Below, one piece after another: positions 1 through 10,401 of a stretch of DNA of 64,000 bases (positions within the stretch are counted from its first letter, which is position 1; each line of letters starts with the position of its first letter). The stretch is from Isochrysis galbana (lineage: Eukaryota; Haptophyta; Isochrysidales; Isochrysidaceae), in the NCBI GenBank assembly GCA_018136815.1, contig CM030934.1:648479-712478 (forward strand). Direction: 5' to 3'. Position numbers and translations under genes: made by a program. The notes beneath the pieces were generated by a model. The model did no database searches, was not told where the DNA came from, and worked only from the letters and a program-made list of their open reading frames with translations.

Positions 1-113
1 GGGGCAACTCCTCAGAGAGGAGCTGTGGGGAAGGAGATGTCCGAGTGGGGGCGCTATACCCTTGCGCTAGGCATGGGCAGCGACGCCGCCTCAAGACATG
101 TCCTCCCTCTTGT

Positions 114-487
114 CTTGAGTCGAAATTTTTGGTGCTTGAAGCAGAGGGCAAGGGGGTTTGTGCTTCTTGGGTTAGTTGTAGTTGGAAGAGGGAGTGGGAG
201 AGGGAGTGAAGTGTTGGAAGAGGGCCCAAGGCAGGGCACTGAGTTGAAGGTAATTGTGGCCCACAAGAGTGGGGTGAAAACGTGAAGTGTATCAACAAGG
301 GTCTTGAGTTGAAATTTTTGGTGCTTTGAACAGAGGGCGAGGGGGTTCGTTCTGTTTGGGTTGGTTCTAGAGGGAAGGAAGAGTAGGAGAGGGAGTCAAG
401 TGTTGAAGGAGGGCCCAAGGCAGGGCACTGAGTTGTAGGTTCTTGTGGCCCACAGGAGTGGGGTGAAAACGAGAAGTGAGTCAACAT
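114..487. repeat. Two-copy tandem duplication, period about 189 bp
   Basis: The stretch beginning with cttgagt at 114 recurs at 303. The two copies share long blocks such as gagggcccaaggcagggcac and gtggcccaca. They differ by scattered substitutions and small indels. No coding frame is credible. A 12-bp palindrome, tcaacatgttga, closes the second copy at about 480-491; the same palindrome recurs in the minisatellite near 8.4 kb. Confidence 0.8.
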
Positions 488-1223
488 GTTGAAAAACAGA
501 GGCACAAGTTGCTCTCCGTAGGAGATTGACGGTTGTGAAGTGCCCTCCCATGTTGGGTGCACTGATGGTAGAGGTTTCCACCATGGGGAGGGCAGCTGAG
601 CTGCCCTCCCACATGAGGTGCTCTTGGGGTGGGAGGGTTTCCCACTGTTGGAGGGGGTCTCAAAGACCCCCTGCATGCTACGCAGAGCCATGGGGGCAAC
701 CTGTTCGGTGCCAGTGCTCGCCACCCCGCGCGCTTGCGCGGGCGTGGTTTGGATGGGCTGGATGGGCTCTGAGAGGGCTTTCTGACGAGCCGCCTCGGGC
801 GGCATGGGGCGTCCCAGGTGGGGCGCGGTGGCGAGGGTCGCCTGGGGCTCGGGAGCGGTCGCGGCACGCTCCATAGTTCAAACTATAACAATAGTTTTAG
901 AGGTAGATAGATAGCACACGCACATACGGGGAGGTTCTTCGCGCTCGTCGACGTCGCTCTTGTCGTTGCCGTCGCTGTCGCCGTGCTCGCGCTCGTCCTC
1001 ACCACCCCTTGCCCTTGCCTGCTCCTGCACCGATGATGCTGGACTTGCACGCTCGCACGCGCGTGCGAGATGGTCCACGTCAATGTGGATGCCCATCTCG
1101 CAACGCAGTGCGGCGCGAGCGCGGCGCGAGCGATCTGAGGGGTGAGACGGGACAGTTCAGCGCGTGGGGGGCGCTTGGGGGCAGGCAGAGAAGGGGGAGA
1201 GGGGAGAGGGAAGAGGGGCCACT
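488..1223. other. GC-rich stretch without recognisable gene
   Basis: I see no protein family, tRNA or other RNA here. The sequence is GC-rich with short runs such as gcgcgagcgcggcgcgagc. All reading frames give low-complexity Arg/Pro/Ala peptides. Confidence 0.5.
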
Positions 1224-1985
1224 CACCGGCACTTTGGGGTAAATCCTGTTGTATTGTATGACCCACCAAGCACCATATTGACAGATGACACCCTTGCAGC
1301 TGCGCAAATCGCCCAAGCTGCCCGTGCGCACCGCGTCGAGATCGGCCACGCCCCCGGATTCAACGCTAACATCCAGGTGCCGAGATGCACGCGAGTACCC
1401 AACATTGAGCCGTCACCGGGCACGCTGCCGGATGTTTGTTTGGGGTTGATCCAGTTGTATTGTATGGCCCACCAAGCACCATATTGACAGATGACACCCT
1501 TGCAGCTACGACAATCGCCCAAACTGTCCGCGCGCACCGCGTCGAAATCGGCCACGCCCCCGGATTCAACGCTAGCGTCCCGGTGCCGTGATACGCACGA
1601 GTAACCGACTTTGAGCCGTCATCGAGCGCGCCGCCGGATGTTTGGGGTTGATCAAGTTGTATGGTATGACCCACCAGGCACCATATCGACAGATGACACC
1701 CTTGCAGCTACGACAATCGCCCAAACTGTCCGCGCGCACCGCGTCGAAATCGGCCACGCCCCCGGATTCAACGCTCACGTCCCGGTGCCGAGATGCACGC
1801 GAGTACCCAGCTTTGAGCCGTCACCGAGCGCGCTGCCGGATGTTTGGTGTTGATCCAGTCGTATGGTATGGCCCACCAAGTACCATATCGACAGATGACA
1901 CCCTTGCAGCCACTCAGCCACGCCAATCGCCCAAACTGTCCGCACGCCACCGGATTCAACGCTAACGTCCTGGTGCTTTTGGTCT
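1224..1985. repeat. Satellite-like tandem array, 202-206 bp unit, nearly four copies
   Basis: The block around cccaccaagcaccatat starts near 1262, 1468, 1670 and 1872, spacings of 206, 202 and 202 bp. Each unit carries atgacacccttgcagc, a cgcccaaactgtccgcgcgc-type segment and ggccacgcccccggattcaa. The last unit is shortened, and the array stops near 1980 where unrelated sequence begins. The copies are close enough to be a recent array. The frames through it are not protein-like. Confidence 0.85.
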
Positions 1986-2300
1986 AAGCAGCGCTTGCGC
2001 TCGACGTCCAGTCGACAGGTGGCCGTGGCGATGGCGAGAGAGTCGAACGAAGCCAGCGAGCAGGAGCACGAGAGGAGAGTGAGAGTGACGAGAGGACGGA
2101 GGACCGTGCGGATGCGCGCCGAGTCGCCACCATCGTGAGGACGACGAGGGCGAGGAGAGAGAGCTGGAGTGAGCGAGGAGGGAGTAGGGAGGCAGGCAGT
2201 AGGGGCCTTCTCTCTGGTAGGTCGGTGAGAGGCCAAGGGAGGGGGAAGGGGGGGGGGGGACCCGGGGGGGGGGAGATAGGCGAGACAGGGCAAACCCTCT
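1986..2300. other. Purine-rich spacer before the copia-type remnant
   Basis: Rich in gag/ggag words and ending in two long G-runs at about 2248-2272. I see no gene. A stop codon at 2277-2279 closes the frame of the following polyprotein on its 5' side. Confidence 0.4.
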
Positions 2301-3671
2301 TGCAATTCCCGCACCTGTCCCCTCCGCTGCCCCACCTGCGGCGACAAGTTCTGCGTCTGCGCGCGCCCGCCTTCCGCCTGCGTCGTGCACGCCGCCATCC
2401 CGCCTGACCCCCGCGCCCTCACCAACGCCCTCGGCGAGCCTCTGCCCACCCGTTTCTACGAACATCTCGTCCGCCTCTGGGTCGAACGCCGCCACCCTCT
2501 TCCGCCCACTTGCCCCTCAGCTCGCGTTGCCTTAGCCCCGCCCCGCCCCGACTCCTCCCTCGCCGACGCCGACGCGCTTCTCGACGCCTATCTCGATGAA
2601 CTCCCCTGCCCCTCCGAGCCCACGACGATCGGGCCGCTTTGCTCCGTCGCCTTCGCGTGTCCCCTGGCCGTCGCCGCCGACGCCCTCGAGCCCTCCGTCT
2701 CTCACTCCAGCATCGCTGTCTCGCCCGCTCCCGCGACAATCGCCTTCCAACTCGACGGCGGCGCAAACGCCAACATCCTCTGCGACGCTTCCGCCTCCGC
2801 CCTCTGCCTCCACTCTCCCTCGTCCGGCGTCATCAAAGGCATTGCCGGCGGCCTGCCCTACGCCTCCGCAGCTCTCGCCCGAGTCTCCTTCGGCGCTCTC
2901 CCAGCTCCCTCGCATCTCGTCGGCTTTCTCTGCGCGCCCGAAGGTCCCAACATCATCTCGGAGTCCGTCCTCATCGACTCCCTGCATGTCGAGATCCACA
3001 AGAAGCCTGCCCCCCGCCCCTCCGAGATGCTCTTCCCAGACGGCACTGCCCTTGCCCTCCGCCGCGCCCATGGTCTTTTTTACATCGACGTCGCATTCCA
3101 CCCCGCCCCCTCCGCGGATGCCCCGACCGTCAGCGCCGCCTCCCTCCTTAGCGCCAACGATTCCGCGCTCCTGTGGGCCGCCCGCCTCGGCACGGACTCC
3201 GCCGGCCTCGCCGCCACGTCTCGCTCTACGCACGGTATCCGTCTCGACTCCCTCTCTCCCGCTCAGCGCGCCGCCGTCGACTCCAGCGTGCCCCGCGCGC
3301 TCGCCCAAGCCAAGCACGCTCCCGTCCGCAGCACGCCCGCCCGTGACCTTGCCACCCGCCCCGCCGCCCTTTTCATCTGCGACGGTTTCGGCCCGCACTC
3401 CGCCGCGTCTCCCACCGACGGCGCGACGTATCATTTCGAGGCCGTCGACGAGTTCACGTCGCCCACGCCGTCCAACCTGTCCCCGCGTGCTCCTCCAGTC
3501 CCTCTTCGCCCGCCCTCCGTGCCCCACGTTGATCAAACCTCTCATGTTATGTCTCAACTCTCTTTCCCACCAGACCACCCCACAGCCACAGCTACACTCA
3601 GCTCACCACAGGTATATTGTATTCAGGAACACCCCGGTCGCGACCGGCTTGTTGCGTCCTACCGCCCTTAG
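2301..3671 (+). pseudogene. Ty1/copia-type retrotransposon polyprotein fragment (gag Cys cluster, protease-like, start of integrase)
   Basis: The open frame has no convincing start codon. It opens with a Cys-rich cluster (2301-2380: C-x4-C-x3-C-x2-C-x4-C-x-C-x6-C), plausible as a gag zinc-binding segment. Near 2745-2790 it has FQLDGGANANI, in the place and context of a retroviral-type aspartic protease (usual motif D-[ST]-G-A). Around 3155-3340 is a GAG-pre-integrase-like block (LLWAARLG, then a HAPV segment before the integrase). An integrase-like start, FICDGFGPHS, lies near 3370. The frame then degrades in low-complexity Pro/Ser sequence after about 3480, and reverse transcriptase and RNase H are absent. 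It is therefore truncated at both ends. The domain order PR-INT points to Ty1/copia rather than Ty3/gypsy. Family assignment is inference from short motifs. Confidence 0.6.
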
Positions 3672-4940
3672 GAGCAATTCTACATCCAGGCGTCCGAACG
3701 AGCGCATGACCACGTCAAGCGTACCAATGGCATCGCGGCCGGGCGCAAGCGAATCGAGGAGTTCCTCCGGTGCGAGGGGCGGTGGTGGGTCAGTGCCGGT
3801 GTGTGCCACCCTTAAGAACCCGCGTGCCACCTACCAGTGACCCCCCACCCTGCTCGCGAGAGCTCTAGGCTCTGCATGGCCACCATCTCCAGGCCATTCT
3901 TCGGCCGATCGCGGGCGATCGGACGTCGCGGAAGCTCCGCGTTTCTACTAGTGATGCGCCCCACATTCACCACTCTGATTCCCTCCCGTGAGCGAACCCC
4001 TCAATCTCCCAAAATAGCCCGCCACGCGCGGGGGAAGGGAGGGGAGTCACTCACCGACGCCATTGCCCTGCTTCGTGGGGCGGGAGGGGGTCGTTCGGAG
4101 GGGGGAGGGAGTCGCCGGGGCAGGTAGGGGGGGGCCCTAAGGAATCCTTGGACACCCAGGGGAGGTGGGAAATAGTGGTTAAAATGAGTGAGTGACCGAG
4201 CTATTCCTATTCCCTTCCGTCCCCTCCGTTCCCATCTGAGGTAGTGGTAACTTCGGATCCGTCAGACTCGCGAGTCACAGAGAAGGGTGCCCCCCCGGTA
4301 TCCTGGTACTGTTTTTGGTACTGTTTTTCTCTGTTTTTCTATTTCTATGAATGCCAAAAACAGACTGTTTTTATCCTGTTTTTGGACGCCCCCCTACTGT
4401 TTTCCCCATCTAGGAACGTGTTGCGGTGGGCCCTGTCGGACCTGCGTGCGGTCCGGATCTGTCTGGTGGGGTCGGTCCGGATTTTGTTCTCTTCAGGCAG
4501 GCCGCGTGCGGGGCCCGCGCGTCGTCCGATGCCGCCCGTCGGGGGGGGCTCTCTCGGCGAGCGGCCCGCCCCCCCTCGACCTGGACCGGTCCCCCGCCCC
4601 CCCCCCCTTCCCTCCCCCCTCTTCCCCTTCCTTCCCCCCCCCCCCCCCCCACCCCCCACCCCCGCCCGCCCGCCCGCCCGCCCGCCCGCATGAGAGAGGG
4701 GTGGGACAGTTCCCGCCGCCGGCTTTGCCAGAAGCGCAGCACTCCACTCGCCAAATTCGCCTCTGCGGCGGGCGGCCTGCGAACGGAAGGCGTGCACTCC
4801 TTGCAGCCACCAAACCGCTTACGGCGCCTTTCTACGGTCTGCTACTGATCGGAGTCACAGCGGCTTCAAGGACGCATGAAAAACAAAGACGCTATCATCG
4901 TTACATCGCTCCATCTCTCCACTTCCCGATCGCCCGCCGA
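3672..4940. other. Intergenic, homopolymer-rich, no gene seen
   Basis: Contains G-runs (4075-4135) and a C-rich tract (4560-4690) whose frames are only Pro/Arg/Gly. A block at about 4142-4178 (gaatccttggacaccca) reappears near 49495, so it is a dispersed repeat. A short T-rich patch with repeated tactgtttttgg lies at 4308-4390. Confidence 0.5.
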
Positions 4941-5184
4941 AGTAATCTCACTTGGGCTCGTCCGCCCGCCGATATCACAGCTCTTGTCTCCTCATTGCTG
5001 GCCGACGTTCAATAGACGCCATTGCGTATGGAAGACCAGCTTCCTTGCCCTCGTCCGCCGCTTTCTTCCACTGGCTTTCGTGCCTCACATCTCACGATTG
5101 GCGGGCACCTCTCTCATGGGAGAGCATCGCTACCAACACCACTCTCAGAACCACAAAGTCTCGCGCGGATGCTCTCGGCCATCC

Positions 5185-5200
5185 TGTATATAGATATATA
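5185..5200 (+). promoter_or_regulatory. TATA-like element upstream of SPPPP gene copy A
   Basis: tgtatatagatatata sits about 140 bp 5' of the ATG in otherwise GC-rich DNA and is unchanged in copy B. The spacing suits a core promoter TATA box. Function is inferred. Confidence 0.5.
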
Positions 5201-5338
5201 GCCTTGACTTTCCTCACACTCGTACTCCCCACTCCTACCTCGGCCCTTCTCTCGCGGCCACTCCGCAGAGAGTGTGCACCCAGGTAGATTCGAGGGCCCG
5301 CCCACACCCCTCGCGTTGCGCTACTGCCTGGGGAGGCC

Positions 5339-7217
5339 ATGGCGGTCGACCTGCTCCTCCTCGCACTGATGGTCTCGGCGCAGGTTTCGCCCTCGCCGCC
5401 GCCGCCCTCGCCGCCGCCACCCTCTCCTCCACCGCCATCACCCCCTCCACCCTCTCCGCCCCCGCCGTCACCGCCCCCGCCCTCTCCACCACCGCCTTCT
5501 CCGCCGCCACCCTCGCCGCCGCCACCCTCTCCGCCACCGCCATCCCCACCCCCACCCTCTCCGCCACCGCCGTCGCCACCACCACCCTCTCCGCCCCCGC
5601 CCTCTCCGCCGCCTCCCTCTCCGCCGCCACCCTCTCCACCACCGCCGTCGCCACCGCCGCCGTCACCGCCGCCCCCGTCACCGCCCCCACCCTCTCCGCC
5701 ACCGCCCTCTCCGCCGCCTTCCCCGCCGCCACCCTCGCCGCCGCCGCCATCGCCGCCCCCGCCATCGCCGCCCCCGCCATCGCCGCCCCCGCCCTCCCCG
5801 CCGCCGCCATCGCCGCCGCCGCCCTCCCCACCGCCGCCCTCCCCGCCGCCGCCCTCCCCGCCGCCGCCCTCCCCGCCGCCGCCCTCCCCGCCGCCGCCCT
5901 CTCCGCCGCCTTCCCCTCCGCCCCCATCGCCGCCGCCCCCATCACCGCCGCCGCCGTCCCCGCCGCCGCCGTCCCCGCCGCCCCCGTCGCCGCCGCCCCC
6001 GTCGCCGCCGCCCCCGTCGCCGCCGCCCCCGTCGCCGCCGCCGCCCTCCCCGCCGCCGCCCTCCCCGCCGCCGCCCTCCCCGCCGCCGCCTTCCCCGCCG
6101 CCGCCCTCCCCGCCGCCGCCCTCCCCGCCGCCACCTTCCCCGCCGCCCCCATCTCCGCCGCCTTCACCGCCGCCCCCATCACCGCCGCCCCCATCACCGC
6201 CGCCCCCGTCGCCGCCGCCCCCGTCGCCGCCGCCGCCCTCCCCGCCGCCGCCCTCCCCGCCGCCGCCCTCCCCGCCGCCGCCCTCGCCGCCGCCGCCCTC
6301 CCCGCCGCCGCCCTCGCCGCCGCCGCCCTCCCCGCCGCCGCCCTCCCCGCCGCCGCCCTCGCCGCCGCCCCATCGCCGCCGCCGCCTTCCCCGCCGCCGC
6401 CATCGCCGCCGCCCCCATCGCCGCCGCCCCCATCGCCGCCGCCACCCTCTCCTCCACCGCCATCCCCCCCCCACCCTCTCCGCCGCCGCCATCGCCGCCC
6501 CCGCCCTCTCCGCCCCCGCCCTCGCCGCCGCCATCGCCGCCGCCATCGCCCCCACCCTTTGCGCCGCCGCCTTCCCCGCCACCCTTTGCGCCGCCGCCTT
6601 CCCCGCCACCCTTTCCGCCGCCGCCATCCCCGCCGCCGCCATCCCCGCCGCCGCCATCCCCGCCGCCGCCATCCCCGCCGCCGCCATCCCCGCCGCCGCC
6701 ATCCCCGCCGCCGCCATCCCCGCCGCCGCCATCCCCGCCGCCGCCATCCCCACCCCCCTCGTCGCCGCCTTCTCCGCCGCCTTGGTATGTTCAAGCTGGG
6801 CAAGTAACTATAATCATCGCTGCCGTCTTATACGCATTCCGGTCGCTTCTCGACTTCCTCTTCCCTTCGAGTCCGCCAAGTCCACCACCAGTCTCGCGGC
6901 CGCCACCGATCTCTCCACCACCCTCACCCCCCCAACCGCCATGTATTGGCAGCCTTGCTGCGGGCCGTACAATTCGCAATGGGCCAATTGGTAACCAGTG
7001 GTGCTATAACCTGGGGGTCTCGGCCTCAGCTGTCGAAAGCCAGGCCAATCGTGAGAAGTGCGAAGGTGCATACCTTGACCCAGCCTTTCCTTTGTCAACC
7101 TCCGCCAACGACTACGCCTACGACTGCTCGGGCGGTTGCAAGCTTTGCCAGTACGTCAAACAGGGGCTCTTCTACAAGTGCACGGCATCGGAAACAATCT
7201 ACTACAACTGCGATTAA
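5339..7217 (+). CDS. SPPPP-repeat (hydroxyproline-rich-type) secreted/anchored protein, copy A; two apparent frameshifts
   Basis: The ATG at 5339 starts a signal-peptide-like MAVDLLLLALMVSAQVS, followed by SPPPP units encoded by a 15-nt repeat from about 5390 to 6782. A unique C-terminal part follows (6783-7217): WYVQAGQ, a hydrophobic segment (VTIIIAAVLYAF), a short Pro-rich linker, and about 95 residues with eight cysteines ending YYNCD. SPPPP arrays are typical of extensin-like and pherophorin-like wall glycoproteins, but the Cys-rich tail is not one I recognise. Start and tail are in different frames. One 14-nt unit (6359-6372) and a C9 run (6464-6472; C10 in the equivalent place of copy B) each drop one base. 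Both lie in or beside C-rich repeat DNA, so sequencing error is as likely as real mutation. Nearest paralogue: the gene at 15609. Confidence 0.75.
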
Positions 7218-7370
7218 GCTAATCCCTACACCTTCCTTTCATATGATCCTTCCCACTCTTTGACAATTGGAAGGGCCATTTTACTCGCGATGGGTCATGC
7301 CTCGAGCCGTACGCCGAGCGTTTCTTGATGTGGTGGCTTCTGGTTTTCTCGCTTCGATGCTCGGAGTCTA

Positions 7371-8374
7371 CAAAACCCAATTGCTCCGTCAGCCTGATAT
7401 CAGGTCCTGATATCATGATATCAGGTCCAGCACTCCTGATACCTGATATCAGGTCATGCCTTTATAAGTACGATTATAAGTATTAAAGAATCAATTTGTC
7501 GCGAATATACAGCGGGGGAGGGAAGAGGCGGGAACGCGACACCCGTTCCTCGGCGGGCGAGGGGGCTGCATGGACATGGATGATGGTGAGAGTGACATGG
7601 GCTGGAGTGTATCGGGGATGCAGCCCTTGCGGGACCTGAAGGGCTCTGCCCTTGAGTGGTCTACGATCGAAGAGGCGAATGGCCGCCCCCCACGAGATAT
7701 CTTGGGACCGGAGAATGTTTTGGACGAATCTTCTTGCCGTCGGCCGAGGAGAGGCGGACGGAGAGAGAGAGTCTCGCAGAGCGACTGCAGAACGAGAAGT
7801 CGAAGTCATGCCGGTTTATTACCTTAAACGAGCCAACAATTATAGATACAGCAAAAACAAAATTCGAATCGCAAATTTCGAGATCAAAATCTGCAAACCT
7901 GGACTTGAGACCATGGGGAATTTGAATCTGTGTGTCTTGTGCGTCAGTGGCAACACGGGGAACTGTTCAATTGTAATTGTGAGCGCGCATCTTACACGAA
8001 TATTCATGCCTACAGCCTTCAGATGGGCAGAAATTGTCGGAGCGAAGCTCGTTTCCTCAGCGGAAACGAGCCGTGGAGGCGCACCGGCGGCTAGCGCGGC
8101 GCACGGCTCACCCGGGGAGCCCGGGACGGGCTCATCGGGGGAACGGGGAGGGCAAATGACGGGCATGTGAAATGGACGGGGAAGTGGCACGGAACGCGAA
8201 TCGGAGGGACGGAGGATGTAGGGAAGGGCGCGGCGAGCAGATACCGCTTGATTGGGACTCGTAGGGACTCGTAGACTCGAAAGGATGACTCGGAAGACTC
8301 GGGGCTTGGGGGTACTCAGGGGGCTGCAGGTCGCCAACAGGCGTTACCACGACACACAACACGCCGCCAGACAA
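7371..8374. other. Intergenic with palindromic CTGATATCAGG cluster and a dispersed repeat core
   Basis: At 7390-7460 the palindromic word ctgatatcagg and its halves occur several times in about 70 bp. At about 7851-7920 lies a block (aaatttcgagatcaaaatct, then cctggacttgag) that recurs in diverged form near 8750-8815 and 19905-19960. No convincing protein-coding frame was found. Confidence 0.5.
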
Positions 8375-8730
8375 CCTGAACAAGTTCACATCTCAACAAG
8401 TTGACCTCTCAACATGTTGACCTCTCAACATGTTGACCTCTCAACATGTTGACCTCTCAACAAGTTGGCCTCTCAACAAGTTGACCTCTCAACAAGTTGA
8501 CCTCTCAACAAGTTGACCTCTCAACAAGTTGACCCCTCAACAAGTTGACCCCTCAACAAGTTGACCTCTCAACAAGTTGACTTTAACCACTGAACAAGTT
8601 GACCCCTCAACATGTTGACCTCTCAACAAGTTGACTTTAACCACTGAACAAGTTGGCTCCACTCACCGAACAAGTTGGTTCCCGCCTGAACAAGTCGTGA
8701 ACAAGTTGGTTCCACCCTCAACAAGTTAAT
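8375..8730. repeat. Minisatellite, about 16-bp unit containing TCAACAAGTTGA / TCAACATGTTGA
   Basis: About twenty units of ctcaacaagttgacct and variants occur head to tail, becoming irregular after about 8580. Every unit holds a palindromic or near-palindromic 12-mer (tcaacatgttga is perfect; tcaacaagttga has one central mismatch). There are no unique spacers, so this is not a CRISPR array. Confidence 0.9.
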
Positions 8731-8744
8731 TCCAGGTAAAAGTA

Positions 8745-9110
8745 AAACTCAATTCCTTCGATTTTCGAGACGAAAATCGGCGAACCCGAACTTGAGCCCA
8801 GGGGGAATCCAAATCAACTCGCCTGGAGCGACCACGACGAACCTAGAAGACGGTGGATAACGAGGAAGGCTCGTACTCAGGCCGAAACATTCTTGCCCAA
8901 AGAGCCTGGATACAACACCCCCCGACTCAAATCGAGACGTCTCCCGATGTCGAGCCGAAGACAGAAGACTACGTCAAGACGTATGCGGAGACTGAAGAAA
9001 CTGAGGGAGAACGTAACCCATGGATCCATTTGTTGAGCACAAAATCGGCAGCTTAGCGCGGCGGCTTCCGATTTTGTACGTCACATCCTGCCACTTTCTC
9101 CCTTTTACAG
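8745..9110 (-). other. Probable 3' flank / LTR region of the chromovirus remnant
   Basis: Read on the minus strand, the integrase-chromodomain frame (stop at 9190) is followed by a purine-rich tract (complement of about 9087-9107, aaagggagaaagtgg) that could be a polypurine tract. It is followed by tgtgacgtac and then about 340 bp containing a palindromic core (gattttcgtctcgaaaatcg). This core recurs near 7864 and 19919, as LTR pieces would. I found no matching 5' LTR, so the LTR call is tentative. Confidence 0.35.
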
Positions 9111-9189
9111 GAGTTCTGCTCGGACAGTTGCGCTGGGTTAGGGCGCTGACGAGACGCTACGTCTTCCTCCGTTCCTATACGATTTAGCG

Positions 9190-9875
9190 CTACGCATGAG
9201 AACGAGAACGCGTTCGGCTTGAAGGAAGGTCCGGGAGATTTTCCGTTGGGTTTAAGCTGTTTTGAGAAGATAACGAAGGAACGGGAACGGGCTGGGTTTC
9301 GGAAAGCTCCGAAGACGGAGACGAACGAGAGCGGTCGACGGCGAGGTCATAGGACTCGACCAAATCGGAGCACCGACGAAGCAATTCGATCCTAGGCTCC
9401 CAAGTAGCTTCGGAACGAGGGTAGCCGCGCCACTTGACGAGATATTTGCGCGACGATCCATCACCCTTATGACCGAGTAACTCTTCGACGAGATACTCAT
9501 CTGGTTCGACGGGAGACTCATCCACCACGGTGTAATACGGACGGAGGTTGGAGATATGGACTTCATCTTTGACTCGACGGTTCTCGAGGTCGCGGAGGCG
9601 ATAGCGCGTGGCCGAGATCGCTTCCTCTACTCGGTAGGGACCGGAGTAGAGGTATTGAAGTTTGTTAGCGTGGCCGGGGATTCGCTTGCACACCCGATCA
9701 CCAGGCTTGAAAATGATATCGAGACGAGATTTTTGAGCGGCCGAGCGCATAGACTCGCGCTGTGAACTTTGGGTGGCTTCGAGGGCACAACGCCACGATT
9801 CGAGGAGCTTCTTGTTGAGCTCGACGGCGTTCGACGGCGAGCGCGACGGTAGCGTGTCGGACACTGGCGTGGGGT
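9190..9875 (-). pseudogene. Chromovirus integrase C-terminus with chromodomain
   Basis: The frame reads through an integrase C-terminal segment (FKPGDRVCKRIPG, then KLQYLYSGPYRVEEAIS, the usual fold near the integrase end, and VHISNLRPYY). It continues into a chromodomain: EYLVEELLGHKG, KYLVKWRGYPRSEATWEP. The aromatic residues and the KW-G-Y-[x]n-TWEP pattern of chromodomains are all present. The chromodomain is thought to guide integration to chromatin marks in this family. A Ser/Arg-rich tail follows. The catalytic DDE core is absent upstream, so this is a fragment with no independent activity. Confidence 0.88.
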
Positions 9876-10009
9876 CAGCCAGTTGAGCAGGTTCGCGAAC
9901 ATCTTGTCCCAGTCTCTTTCGAGGCGTGCTTGGGCTTCTGTCTTTGGCCTGCTGGTCAGCGTGGCCAGCTCCTCGGCGCGGATACCTTTCGCTCCCACGA
10001 ACGTGATGG

Positions 10010-10400
10010 GGGCGACTGCAGCCGCGTAGCCGTGTCGACCTTGTCGTTCCGGATGATGGCCTCGAACCTTTGATTGATGTCGTGCGACATGTTCGGGTGA
10101 TCCCAAACAGAGGTCGCGTCCACGTTGGCGTCGCCCATCTTGCGGACGTATGCGCGCACGAGGTTCTTGGCCAACTCTTGAAGATCGGAGCCGGCTTCGC
10201 GAGCGACGAGTCGATCCCACTCCATGGACGCGGAGTCCTTCGCGAAGCCCGGGACGTTGGCCGCAAAGGTGGCGTCGCACTTGCGCAGCAGAACGTCGCA
10301 GGCCAGCGCCGGGTTCATGGACAAGACCGGGTCCTCGGCGAGGTCGAGGAGGAACGCGTAAATTCGTTGATTACCGGTCGCGCATAAATTGGCCGCCGCG
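10010..10400 (-). pseudogene. gag-like coding fragment, 3' part (chromovirus remnant)
   Basis: Open on the minus strand from the target-site duplication. It contains RAYVRKMGDANVDAT and HDINQRFEAI, which align with FVRKMNDPTVTAAN and HEINERFDS in the remnant at 57.6 kb. The frame is continuous with the gag part at 13713-14200 once the LINE and one target-site copy are disregarded. It loses sense near 10010, where the internal deletion joins it to integrase sequence. Confidence 0.75.
10385..10400. repeat. Target-site duplication, 5' copy (taaattggccgccgcg)
   Basis: Identical 16 bases occur at 13713-13728, exactly bracketing the LINE. The first T may belong to the T-tail, so the duplication is 15-16 bp. 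Confidence 0.93.
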
Positions 10401-10401
10401 G

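Larger units (their letters stand above)
4941..7370 (+). repeat. Segmental duplication, copy A (promoter + SPPPP gene + 3' flank)
   Basis: From 4941 the sequence matches 15211 onward at a constant offset of 10270 through the start codon, with about six substitutions in roughly 400 bp. Similarity resumes after the repeat array and continues past the stop to about 7370 versus 19070, where small indels accumulate. The duplicated unit therefore carries its own promoter and 3' flank. The two copies are in direct orientation. Confidence 0.93.

Noticed and set aside
2532..3578. Long Gly/Arg-rich minus-strand frame opposite the copia-type fragment
   Set aside because: GC-rich shadow of the plus-strand polyprotein; no motif.
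4287..5015. Pro-rich frames at 4.3-5.0 kb as a wall protein gene
   Set aside because: The proline stretch is a C homopolymer tract without repeated units or a signal peptide, and the frame runs into the duplicated promoter region.
5092..6753. Gly/Glu-rich and Ala/Arg-rich minus-strand frames over the SPPPP arrays (also 15505-18491)
   Set aside because: They are the antisense of the 15-nt repeat, which has no stops in any frame. They have no unique domain or plausible start.
8375..8730. CRISPR array
   Set aside because: Units are contiguous 16-mers with no unique spacers, and the genome is eukaryotic.
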